A DNA stretch of 5,859 bases from Desulfobulbaceae bacterium (GTDB lineage: Bacteria; Desulfobacterota; Desulfobulbia; Desulfobulbales; SURF-16). The translations under genes were made by a program, and so were the position numbers. Below the pieces are notes generated by a model, which was given only the letters and a program-made list of their open reading frames with translations, did not search any database and had not been told where the DNA came from. Location: NCBI GenBank assembly GCA_024763115.1, contig JANTGB010000158.1, positions 1-5,859 of the forward strand, written 5' to 3'. Positions 1 through 5,367 of the stretch are shown one piece after another. Numbering within the stretch: the stretch's first letter is position 1; every line of letters begins with the position of its first letter.

Positions 1-521
1 CTGAGATTCCAGCCCCGGCCCTGCCGCTCAATATTTTCCAGGAAACGAACACTCTGAACATTATGCTGAAATGATGGCAGGCCATGGTTACGGCATAATT
101 TATCCAGCATACGCTCGCCATCGTGGCCAAAGGGGGGATGGCCGATATCATGGCCTAAAGCAATGGCTTCAAGCAAATCCTCATTCAAACGAAATACCCG
201 ACCCAGCGTACGGGCTATCCGGGAAACCAGCTGAACATGAAGAACCCGGTGGGTAATATGATCATTTTCAATCATATAAAAAACCTGGGTCTTATCAATA
301 TAGCGGGTATAAGCGCGAGAATGGAGAATGCGGTCGGTGTCAACCGCAAAGGCGGGCCGATGACCCAACCGTTTTTCCGGGGCTCGACGCTGAGAAGTAC
401 GACTGGGACAAGCCTGGGGCGACAAATTACTCTCTTCCCTGGCGAGCAGTTTTTCCCTGATAGCAAGCAGACGCGGATCAGGGTTAAAGTCGGGCTTGTC
501 TTTATTTAAGGATAAAAGCAT
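1..521 (-). CDS. dgt: dGTPase-like HD-domain triphosphohydrolase, N-terminal part (cut by window edge)
   Basis: An open frame runs from the ATG at 521-519 to the window edge with no stop (173 codons). Family knowledge: dGTPase-like enzymes are cytoplasmic metal-dependent HD phosphohydrolases that split dGTP or other dNTPs into deoxynucleoside and triphosphate. Visible signatures are DTDRILHSRAYTR (61-73) with KTQVF (77-81), matching the family's usual DRDRIIHS..RRL..KTQVF block; a first metal-ligand His in HRVLHVQLVSRIART (His95 probable); and the HD motif in GHDIGHPPFGHDGE (123-136, His124-Asp125). FQHNVQSVR (151-159) fits the segment following the HD motif. The first 55 or so residues are charged and match nothing I recognise. 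There is no strong Shine-Dalgarno before the ATG, so the start is moderately certain; it is the only in-frame ATG upstream of the conserved block. The gene diverges from the aldolase gene. Substrate specificity cannot be read from this fragment. Confidence 0.9.
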   Translation of the reverse strand, partial: MLLSLNKDKPDFNPDPRLLAIREKLLAREESNLSPQACPSRTSQRRAPEKRLGHRPAFAVDTDRILHSRAYTRYIDKTQVFYMIENDHITHRVLHVQLVSRIARTLGRVFRLNEDLLEAIALGHDIGHPPFGHDGERMLDKLCRNHGLPSFQHNVQSVRFLENIERQGRGWNL

Positions 522-540
522 GATAAAGTTTATTTTTTTA

Positions 541-578
541 TAACCAACTCTTTTATTTTATTGTAATATTTAACCAAC
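541..578 (+). repeat. Direct repeat TAACCAAC x2, possible operator half-sites
   Basis: The octamer TAACCAAC occurs at 541-548 and 571-578, spaced 30 bp start to start (about three helical turns, same DNA face). The second copy overlaps the proposed -35 of the aldolase promoter. A third copy lies at 2695-2702, about 40 bp upstream of the first tatA start. No regulator is known; binding function is inference. Confidence 0.3.
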
Positions 579-597
579 ATCATAAACATACTATAAT
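569..597 (+). promoter_or_regulatory. Candidate sigma-70 type promoter for the aldolase gene
   Basis: A perfect -10 hexamer TATAAT lies at 592-597, with a weak -35 (TTTAAC, 569-574, three of six consensus bases) exactly 17 bp upstream. Transcription would begin near 604, giving a leader of roughly 139 nt before the ATG at 743. The surroundings (522-610) are very A+T rich, so chance -10 matches are common here. The perfect hexamer, the 17-bp spacing and the start of the leader stem about 10 nt downstream support the call. No equally clear promoter was found for the divergent gene. Confidence 0.5.
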
Positions 598-613
598 AAA
601 ATAAAATGATTAT

Positions 614-693
614 TTCTACTTTGGGAACCAATACGATGTCTCTGGCAGGTCGGGGCAACCCAATCTACAATTCAGCTGCTGCCAAAAGTAGAA
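614..693 (+). promoter_or_regulatory. Structured 5' leader of the aldolase gene (uncharacterised fold)
   Basis: TTCTACTTTGGG at 614-625 pairs with CCAAAAGTAGAA at 682-693 with a single mismatch, closing a 56-nt interior. Inside, GGG (652-654) and CCC (659-661) close a GCAA tetraloop of the stable GNRA type, and GGCAG (644-648) can pair with CTGCC (679-683), partly competing with the inner end of the long stem. The stem starts about 10 nt after the predicted transcription start and ends 49 nt before the ATG, the arrangement expected of a cis-regulatory leader. I could not match it to any riboswitch class I know, and there is no obvious terminator hairpin with a T-run before the gene. Confidence 0.4.
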
Positions 694-742
694 CAAATCA
701 CTTACTATCTTCCTGAGATTCAAAATAAAGAGGAGGCATATA

Positions 743-2026
743 ATGACTGTAAGTCAAACAGATTTTTCCAGGGCCCAGGAAATCGGCCGTCCCCCCAACC
801 ATGTCAGACTTTTCCCCAACTCAAAGGCGCTGATCGTCAGCGGCAAGGTTATTGACGCGGCCATGAGTAAAAAAGGCAAGGCCATGACCATGGCTGCCAA
901 CGGCCGCAACAGCCTGGTGATCCGGGGCGCCTTACAGGCAGCCCAGCGGGCCAACAGTTGCCTGATAATAGAAATTGCCCGTTCAGAGGGCGGGGCAACT
1001 GCCTATTGTCCGGTCAATTACTGGAATATTGCCCGCATTGTCGACGCCTTTTGCAATGAGTTGGGCATTACCGTTCCGGTGGCCATTCACGCCGATCATT
1101 ACGGGATTAAAACCGAAGCCGACATTGAACCGGCCAAGATGGAAATTCCCACCATATTCGAGGCCGGCATAACCTCCATTGCCATTGACGCTTCACATAT
1201 GTATGATGATAAAAACCTTTTGGCCAACCTTGCTTTAAATCCCTTTATCCCGAACTGGGCCGGGTTAGAAACCGAAGTCGGCGAAATAAAGGGCAGCCAG
1301 GGGCTTTCTTCGGCGGACGAGGCCTTGTTTATTATCAAAGGGCTTAACTCGCATGGCATTTTCCCGAACTGGATTGCCCTGAACAACGGCACTACTCATG
1401 GAATTGAGGCCAGTTCCCAGGGCATACAGGTTGATTTGACAGCCCAAATACATAAGGCACTTGAACCTTACAGGGTAAACGGGGCCCAGCATGGCACCTC
1501 AGGCAACAGTTCTGAGAGACTGCGGCAGATTGCCGATCAGACTAATACGACCAAGGCCAATGTTGCCACGGCCCTGCAGATGATATCATGGGGGCTGGAA
1601 GTTAACGATTACGGCAATGCCGCTCTTGACGATAACGGTAATTTCATTAAGGTTAAAGGTGAAGGAGTTACCGAAGAGATGTGGGAAGAAATGGTGGCCT
1701 ATGCCGACAAGCAGGGCTGGAAAGGCGGTAATTACAAAAAACTGAATCTTGTTTTTGAAAATAAATTACTGGGCCAGCCGGCTGAGATCAGAAAACGGAT
1801 GGCCGACCGGGTGGAAAAATTTGTTTACCATCTGCTGGTAGATGTTTTTAACGCCCAGGATACGGCAGATCTGGGAATTGCCGCCATTCTTGCAGCCGGT
1901 TCCCATGATATCGGCACAACAGCTACTCAGCTTGAAGATCCGGCGGAATGGACAGAGCAAAAAATAATCAAACGGGCAAAAGGTCTTGACACGGACAAGG
2001 GGCCGAAGGGAGATTTTGACGATTAG
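743..2026 (+). CDS. fba: Class II fructose-bisphosphate aldolase, long form
   Basis: Predicted to be a cytoplasmic zinc-dependent aldolase that interconverts fructose 1,6-bisphosphate with dihydroxyacetone phosphate and glyceraldehyde 3-phosphate in glycolysis/gluconeogenesis. Visible class II landmarks are AIHADHYG (114-121; Asp118 probable catalytic acid, His119 zinc ligand), the ITSIAIDASHMYDD strand (143-156), LETEVGEIKG (175-184), NNGTTHG (214-220; His219 probable zinc ligand), NGAQHGTSGNSS (246-257; His250 probable zinc ligand plus Gly/Ser phosphate-binding loop) and TKANVATALQ (270-279), which stands where the family has the KxNI.T phosphate-site segment. At 427 residues it exceeds the usual 280-360; the extra length is mainly beyond residue 290. 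The start is firm: AGGAGG at 731-736 lies 6 nt before the ATG. It stands alone, divergent from the dGTPase gene and convergent with the tatA pair. A related sugar-phosphate aldolase activity is possible. Confidence 0.9.
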   Translation: MTVSQTDFSRAQEIGRPPNHVRLFPNSKALIVSGKVIDAAMSKKGKAMTMAANGRNSLVIRGALQAAQRANSCLIIEIARSEGGATAYCPVNYWNIARIVDAFCNELGITVPVAIHADHYGIKTEADIEPAKMEIPTIFEAGITSIAIDASHMYDDKNLLANLALNPFIPNWAGLETEVGEIKGSQGLSSADEALFIIKGLNSHGIFPNWIALNNGTTHGIEASSQGIQVDLTAQIHKALEPYRVNGAQHGTSGNSSERLRQIADQTNTTKANVATALQMISWGLEVNDYGNAALDDNGNFIKVKGEGVTEEMWEEMVAYADKQGWKGGNYKKLNLVFENKLLGQPAEIRKRMADRVEKFVYHLLVDVFNAQDTADLGIAAILAAGSHDIGTTATQLEDPAEWTEQKIIKRAKGLDTDKGPKGDFDD

Positions 2027-2031
2027 CGCTT

Positions 2032-2132
2032 TCGTTAGGTTCGCTGATTTTCGTTTCATCTCGAAAGGTTGAGACGTTGCGGATTAGGCGAACCTAACGA
2101 TAATATTACCCGTAATCCGCCTCACCCAACCT
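2032..2132. repeat. Composite palindromic intergenic repeat with two overlapping inverted repeats
   Basis: The first inverted repeat is 13 bp and perfect: TCGTTAGGTTCGC (2032-2044) with GCGAACCTAACGA (2088-2100). The second is AGGTTG...GCGGATTA (2066-2071 and 2079-2086) with TAATCCGC...CAACCT (2113-2120 and 2127-2132). The left arm of the second lies inside the loop of the first and its right arm lies outside, so the two stems interleave and would form a pseudoknot or alternate. It begins 6 bp after the aldolase stop. It resembles REP-like GCGGATTA/TAATCCGC palindromes common between bacterial genes. It may help terminate transcription, but no T-run follows either stem. Confidence 0.6.
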
Positions 2133-2178
2133 GCATACACTATACTCGATGTACAGCTCAAAGGAGCCTGTCTGCAGG

Positions 2179-2246
2179 CAATCAAGGAATCAAGGCGATA
2201 AGCAAATGGCAGGCTTGCTTAAGTGGGCAGGTTCAGCCCTTGATTG
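2179..2246 (-). terminator. Nested hairpin at the 3' end of the tatA pair (possible terminator)
   Basis: An outer stem CAATCAAGG (2179-2187) with CCTTGATTG (2238-2246) encloses a perfect 7-bp inner stem TAAGCAA (2199-2205) with TTGCTTA (2215-2221). AATCAAGG is tandemly duplicated (2180-2195), so the right arm has two alternative partners. The right arm codes for the last residues of the second TatA, so its stop codon lies inside the hairpin. There is no T-run after it on the minus strand, so intrinsic termination is uncertain; a 3'-end stabilising role is equally possible. Confidence 0.35.
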
Positions 2247-2451
2247 TCTCCTTAACTTCATCAATCTCTTTCTTTATTGAAGTCGCCTCCTTAACACCGG
2301 GAACACTCTCCTCTGCTTCGCGCAGTCCTTTTTTGAAAGAGGTAATTCCTTTTCCCAGTCCGGAACCTATTTCCGGCAGTTTCTTGCCACCGAAGACTAA
2401 AAAGGCAATGGCAAAAATTACTACTAACTCAGGTGTTCCTAATCCAAACAT
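2233..2451 (-). CDS. tatA: TatA/E-family twin-arginine translocase subunit (second of tandem pair)
   Basis: A 72-residue protein with typical TatA architecture: short periplasmic N-terminus (MFGLGTPEL), one transmembrane helix (about 7-20), the Phe20-Gly21 hinge, then an amphipathic helix carrying LPEIGSGLGKGI (25-36) and a charged, soluble lysine/glutamate-rich tail. Family role: TatA oligomers form the passage through which TatBC-bound folded proteins with twin-arginine signals cross the inner membrane. The start is supported by CAGGAG (2463-2458 on the minus strand) 6 nt before the ATG. It follows the other tatA by 12 nt, so the two are probably co-transcribed. The N-terminal halves are near duplicates, the tails unrelated. 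No tatC lies within the window. TatB is unlikely, because TatB is longer and differs around the hinge. Confidence 0.93.
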   Translation of the reverse strand: MFGLGTPELVVIFAIAFLVFGGKKLPEIGSGLGKGITSFKKGLREAEESVPGVKEATSIKKEIDEVKETIKG

Positions 2452-2463
2452 AATTATCTCCTG

Positions 2464-2655
2464 TTATTCAGATGATTCGCTTTTAGTATCATCCTTATTA
2501 ATTTTTTTTGCCTCTTCATTATCTTTGGTGGCTGACTTAAAATTTTTGATTCCCTTGCCCAGCCCGGAACCAATCTCCGGCAGTTTGCCGGCGCCAAAAA
2601 TAATTACGATAATCACCAGAATTACCAACAATTCCGGCATACCAAGTCCAAACAT
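2464..2655 (-). CDS. tatA: TatA/E-family twin-arginine translocase subunit (first of tandem pair)
   Basis: A 63-residue TatA-like inner-membrane protein, shorter than the roughly 90 residues of E. coli TatA. It has MFGLGMPEL, a very hydrophobic valine/isoleucine-rich transmembrane helix (about 9-20), the Phe20-Gly21 hinge, and LPEIGSGLGKGI (25-36), identical to its neighbour over that block. The tail (37-63) is short and ends in Ser/Glu. GAGAGG at 2670-2665 on the minus strand lies 9 nt before the ATG, supporting the start. It is upstream of, and 12 nt from, the other tatA, whose Shine-Dalgarno sits in that gap. Duplication followed by divergence of the tails is the simplest explanation. It may work with TatC encoded elsewhere. 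A TAACCAAC motif lies about 40 bp upstream. Confidence 0.93.
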   Translation of the reverse strand: MFGLGMPELLVILVIIVIIFGAGKLPEIGSGLGKGIKNFKSATKDNEEAKKINKDDTKSESSE

Positions 2656-2925
2656 ATTAAATTACCTCTCAGGTGTTTTCCCGGATAAAATAAATAACCA
2701 ACTATAGAGAACCTACCCAAAAAAACAGGATTGGGGAACTTTTTTCTGCAACTTCTTCAAAGCTGGTGACATATCTCGTCACGCCGCTCCACGATATGAT
2801 GCTGCTTCGATGCTCTGCGTTATAAAAATCAGGCGCTTTGGCACCGGTGGTTACGCAAAATACAGCAGGGCAGTGCTACGAGAAATAACATCCGAATTTT
2901 TATTTTTAAACCACTTTTGGAAAAG
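2656..2925. other. 270-bp gap between coaBC and the tatA pair; no gene identified, hairpin-rich
   Basis: No convincing coding frame is seen. The stretch contains CATATC(T)CGT at 2770-2779 pairing with ACGATATG at 2791-2798, a competing GTGAC/GTCAC stem (2766-2770 with 2778-2782), the 8-bp palindrome CACCGGTG at 2842-2849, and GATGCT repeated at 2800-2805 and 2811-2816. Homopolymer A and T runs flank a GGATTGGGGAA segment at 2730-2740. Base composition of 2760-2885 is more G+C rich than its flanks, which would fit a dispersed repeat or a decayed gene remnant, but no terminal repeats could be paired. Any tatA promoter should lie at the low-coordinate end (about 2690-2730). Confidence 0.4.
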
Positions 2926-4161
2926 TTACTTTTTTTCAACCATGAGCTTGCCACCCAAAAGCCCGACAATTTCATCAATAATCCGTCCGGCGGTCTCTTC
3001 TTTGCTCAGCAGGGGCAGTTCAATTTTTTCTTTGCCGCAGGAGAGAATAGTTACCCGATTTGAATCAACCGCAAAACCGCTGTCTTCAGCCAGGATATCA
3101 TTCACCACCAGCAGATCTAGATTTTTATCCTCTAATTTTCGTTGCGCCTCTTTGAGATGATTTTCACTTTCAGCGGCAAAACCAACCAGGACTAGAGGCT
3201 TTGCCCTTTTTTTTCTCTTTTGGCCCAATTCCAAAAGAATATCGGGATTTGCCGCAAGGAGAAGATTTAATTGGGCATTACTTTTTTTAATTTTCTGCTC
3301 AGATCTCCGGGCAGGACGAAAATCCGATACTGCCGCTGCCTTGATTATAATATCGGCTTCAGAAAAATATTTCATTACTGCGTCCCGCATCTCAACAGCG
3401 GTTTGAACCCTGACGGTCTTTACTCCGGCAGGCGGAGCAATATGGGTGGGCCCACTGATTAAAATTACCCGGGCTCCACGCTGTCGGGCTACCGCAGCCA
3501 GGGCATAGCCCATTTTACCTGACGATCTATTGCCGAGATAGCGCACCGGATCAAGAGGCTCATGAGTGGGGCCGGCTGAAACAATTATTGTTTTACCAAG
3601 CAGATCCTGGGGAGAAAAAACAGCACAAAGTTCCCGGCGTACCATATCCCACTCAGGCAATCGTCCCGGCCCCACTTCCCCACAGGCCATGGAACCGCTT
3701 TCCGGTTCAACAATTTTATAACCGAATTCCGCCAAAATTTTAAGGTTTCGCCGGGTGGCGGCGTGAAGATACATCCTGCTGTTCATTGCCGGACAAATAA
3801 CGATTTTTGCCTGACTGGCCAGAATAATCGCGGCCAGCAGATCATCAGCAAAGCCATGGGCAAGACGGGCAATAGTCTGAGCCGTTGCCGGGGCAACCAG
3901 GATAAGATCCGCCTGCCCGGCCAGTTTTATATGGGGTATCTCCTCCATATCCACACTGTCAAACATGGCACCGTAAACCCGGTTGCCGGACAGGGCGGCA
4001 AAGGTAAGAGGCGTAACAAAACGAGCGGCAGCCTCAGTTAAGACTACGTTAACCTCGGCTCCTTCTCTGCCAAGACAACGAACCCAGTCAACGGTTTTAT
4101 AGGCGGCAATGGAACCACTTACGCCCATGATTATTTTTTTATGAGCCAGAATATAATTCAT
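2926..4161 (-). CDS. coaBC: Bifunctional phosphopantothenoylcysteine decarboxylase / phosphopantothenate-cysteine ligase
   Basis: Cytoplasmic two-domain enzyme of coenzyme A synthesis: the C-terminal CoaB domain joins 4'-phosphopantothenate to cysteine using CTP, and the N-terminal FMN-dependent CoaC domain decarboxylates the product to 4'-phosphopantetheine. Numbered from the ATG at 4161 (411 residues, normal family length): flavin-binding GVSGSIAAYK (13-22), His77 in IPHIK, PAMN with Asn127, and catalytic Cys160 in ACGEVGPGRL. CoaB begins at about 189 with GKTIIVSAGPTHEP, then GNRSSGKMG (Asn211), AAAVSDFRP (275-283) and KIKK (290-293). These positions agree closely with E. coli His75, Asn125, Cys158, Asn210 and Lys289. 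The frame remains open to a GTG at 4206, but that segment lies inside an inserted repeat element and lacks family similarity, so the ATG is preferred. Neither start has a good Shine-Dalgarno. Confidence 0.95.
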   Translation of the reverse strand: MNYILAHKKIIMGVSGSIAAYKTVDWVRCLGREGAEVNVVLTEAAARFVTPLTFAALSGNRVYGAMFDSVDMEEIPHIKLAGQADLILVAPATAQTIARLAHGFADDLLAAIILASQAKIVICPAMNSRMYLHAATRRNLKILAEFGYKIVEPESGSMACGEVGPGRLPEWDMVRRELCAVFSPQDLLGKTIIVSAGPTHEPLDPVRYLGNRSSGKMGYALAAVARQRGARVILISGPTHIAPPAGVKTVRVQTAVEMRDAVMKYFSEADIIIKAAAVSDFRPARRSEQKIKKSNAQLNLLLAANPDILLELGQKRKKRAKPLVLVGFAAESENHLKEAQRKLEDKNLDLLVVNDILAEDSGFAVDSNRVTILSCGKEKIELPLLSKEETAGRIIDEIVGLLGGKLMVEKK

Positions 4162-4167
4162 TATTTC

Positions 4168-4296
4168 GTAGCTATTCAGGTAGGGGTAAAAAACCGCCCC
4201 AACCACCGATCTCTACAGGTTACAGGGTGCAAAAGCACCCTTAAAAATAGAGCATAAACTTCGACTCCGAAGATCTGGTGGCCTGTGAGCAGTTAC
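4168..4296. mobile_element. MITE-like element, short copy (129 bp), abutting the coaBC start
   Basis: The left end GTAGCTATTCAGG (4168-4180) and the reverse complement of the right end, GTAACTGCTCACAGG (right end 4282-4296), are imperfect terminal inverted repeats, and both resemble the ends of the element at 5368-5649. Nested internal stems are CCACC/GGTGG (4203-4207 with 4277-4281), GATCT/AGATC (4208-4212 with 4271-4275), CTCTA/TAGAG (4211-4215 with 4248-4252) and AGGGTGC/GCACCCT around an AAAA loop (4224-4241). CTTCG/CGAAG (4259-4272) forms a side hairpin. It shares TTACAGGGTGC and GACTCCG with the longer copy in the same order. It has no coding capacity, and no target-site duplication could be identified. 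It fills nearly the whole gap between the lipoprotein stop and the coaBC ATG. Confidence 0.6.
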
Positions 4297-4301
4297 TGCT
4301 T

Positions 4302-4814
4302 CTATTGAATTATATTCTCTTCATTTAGAGTAACCGGAGCCGACGGAGCCAAAGAAACTTCATCACCGACAGTTTCGGTAATATAAATTGATACCTCCGT
4401 ATTTATCCCCAGGCTGGTTTCGCTGATAATAATTATACAGGTTTTGCTTTTTTTACTGAAGGCCAGAAGTACATCTTTATATTTAGCAGTTCCATTACGC
4501 CGCCAGCCGTTTTTTTCCATACTGTTAATAAAAAAATCAGTCAGGGAATTAACCTCAAGTCGACCGCTGAGCCTGAGATAGCCGCCTTTAAAAGAGTGAG
4601 TATTGATGAACATGGATTTATCCCGATTTACTTTCAAACCGCCAGGCACAAGAATTTCTTTACACTCAATCGGATAATAAGGCTGATCGGCAACGATTTC
4701 AGTTGAGGCGGAATCATCGTTAGTGTCAAGGGTAGTACAGCCACTTATAATGAGCATAAATATTAACAGAGAATAATAATAAATGACCCGAATGGGGGAA
4801 AATCTGTTTTTCAT
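4302..4814 (-). CDS. Small conserved lipoprotein of unknown function
   Basis: A 170-residue protein with a lipoprotein signal: basic N-terminus (Lys2, Arg4, Arg9), hydrophobic stretch about 10-23, and lipobox LIISGC with Cys26 as the lipidation site. It should be exported by Sec and anchored to a membrane. The mature part has an acidic linker (30-45), then a compact alpha/beta-like region (about 50-147) with PIECKEILVPGGLKVNRDKS, a glycine-rich GGYLRLSGRLEVNSL (78-92), a likely helix DFFINSMEKNGW (93-104), and alternating strands. I recognise the general pattern as one seen in uncharacterised delta-proteobacterial lipoproteins but cannot assign a family or role. The start is secure: GAGGAG sits 8 nt before the ATG and overlaps the stop codon of the upstream nitroreductase gene, implying coupled translation. 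Confidence 0.88.
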   Translation of the reverse strand: MKNRFSPIRVIYYYSLLIFMLIISGCTTLDTNDDSASTEIVADQPYYPIECKEILVPGGLKVNRDKSMFINTHSFKGGYLRLSGRLEVNSLTDFFINSMEKNGWRRNGTAKYKDVLLAFSKKSKTCIIIISETSLGINTEVSIYITETVGDEVSLAPSAPVTLNEENIIQ

Positions 4815-4821
4815 TGGCTGT

Positions 4822-4829
4822 TCTCCTCA
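4822..4829 (-). promoter_or_regulatory. Shine-Dalgarno of the lipoprotein gene overlapping the nitroreductase stop
   Basis: On the minus strand the string TGAGGAGA contains both the nitroreductase TGA stop (4829-4827) and the GAGGAG ribosome-binding site of the lipoprotein gene, whose ATG follows 8 nt later. Ribosomes ending on the first gene sit on the initiation site of the second, the usual arrangement for translational coupling. Confidence 0.75.
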
Positions 4830-5336
4830 AATATTTTTTAAAATAAATTCATTTAAATTTTTTCTGTTTGACTTTTGTTGCCGATGAAGAGGATATCCTA
4901 AGGCAATAACCGCCATGAGGTCAAACCGTTCATCAAGCTTAAAAAGCTTATTAACCTCTGCTTTGTTTTTCAAAATCTGGCCAAGCCAGACAGCGCCCAG
5001 ATCTAAGGCTTCAGCAGCCAACAGCATATTTTCAATACATGCCCCGGCTGCCTGCTGATCCTTGACCTCATCATACATGGCTTCCCGGTCCAGATAAACG
5101 GCAATCAATGCTTGAGCTCCCAGAATTATATGGCTGTAATGAGTTTGGCGACTTAGTTGTTCCCTGAAATCTTTATCGCGAACAATAACAAAACGCCAGG
5201 GCTGATTGTTCAATCCGGACGGGGCCCAGATCCCGGCCCTGATTATTTCATAAATCAGTTCCGAATCAATTTCCTGCTCGGTAAATTCACGAATACTGCG
5301 ACGGTGATAAATGGCCTGTAATATGGGTGATTGCAT
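4827..5336 (-). CDS. Nitroreductase-family FMN-dependent oxidoreductase
   Basis: A 169-residue single-domain flavoprotein of the nitroreductase superfamily; members are usually cytoplasmic FMN-binding dimers that use NAD(P)H to reduce nitro compounds, quinones, enones or flavins. Visible features are HRRSIREF (11-18) with the phosphate-contacting RRSIR, APSGLNNQPWRF (38-49), which forms the typical FMN loop, the helix AGACIENMLLAAEALDLG (97-114), GAVWLG (114-119), and ALGYP (145-149) near the C-terminus. The length matches the short subgroup. The ATG at 5336 sits at the expected distance before RRSIR, although the Shine-Dalgarno is poor. It is the first gene of a probable two-gene operon with the lipoprotein. 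A MITE-like element ends 31 bp upstream and may carry or displace its promoter. The natural substrate cannot be deduced. Confidence 0.9.
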   Translation of the reverse strand: MQSPILQAIYHRRSIREFTEQEIDSELIYEIIRAGIWAPSGLNNQPWRFVIVRDKDFREQLSRQTHYSHIILGAQALIAVYLDREAMYDEVKDQQAAGACIENMLLAAEALDLGAVWLGQILKNKAEVNKLFKLDERFDLMAVIALGYPLHRQQKSNRKNLNEFILKNI

Positions 5337-5367
5337 TTTGCCGGTCTCGGAGAGAAATAATATTTTT

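Noticed and set aside
614..693. SAM, c-di-GMP or fluoride riboswitch as the identity of the aldolase leader.
   Set aside because: The conserved core sequences I know for these classes are not present; only the general hairpin layout is visible.
606..716. A 36-codon open frame upstream of the aldolase gene that could be a leader peptide.
   Set aside because: No Shine-Dalgarno precedes its ATG, the predicted transcript start is almost at the start codon, and its composition looks unremarkable; the RNA-structure reading explains the region better.
2069..2707. Long plus-strand open frame opposite the two tatA genes.
   Set aside because: It is the antisense of two well-supported tatA genes and a repeat; its translation has internal duplication only because the tatA genes are duplicated.
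2913..2926. ACTTTT/AAAAGT palindrome at the coaBC stop as an intrinsic terminator.
   Set aside because: The stem is A+T rich with only two central bases between the arms, and the following minus-strand sequence starts with GG rather than a T-run.
4162..4206. GTG start at 4206 extending coaBC by 15 residues.
   Set aside because: The added residues come from the inserted repeat element, have no similarity to the family N-terminus, and no ribosome-binding site was seen; the ATG at 4161 gives a normal-length protein.
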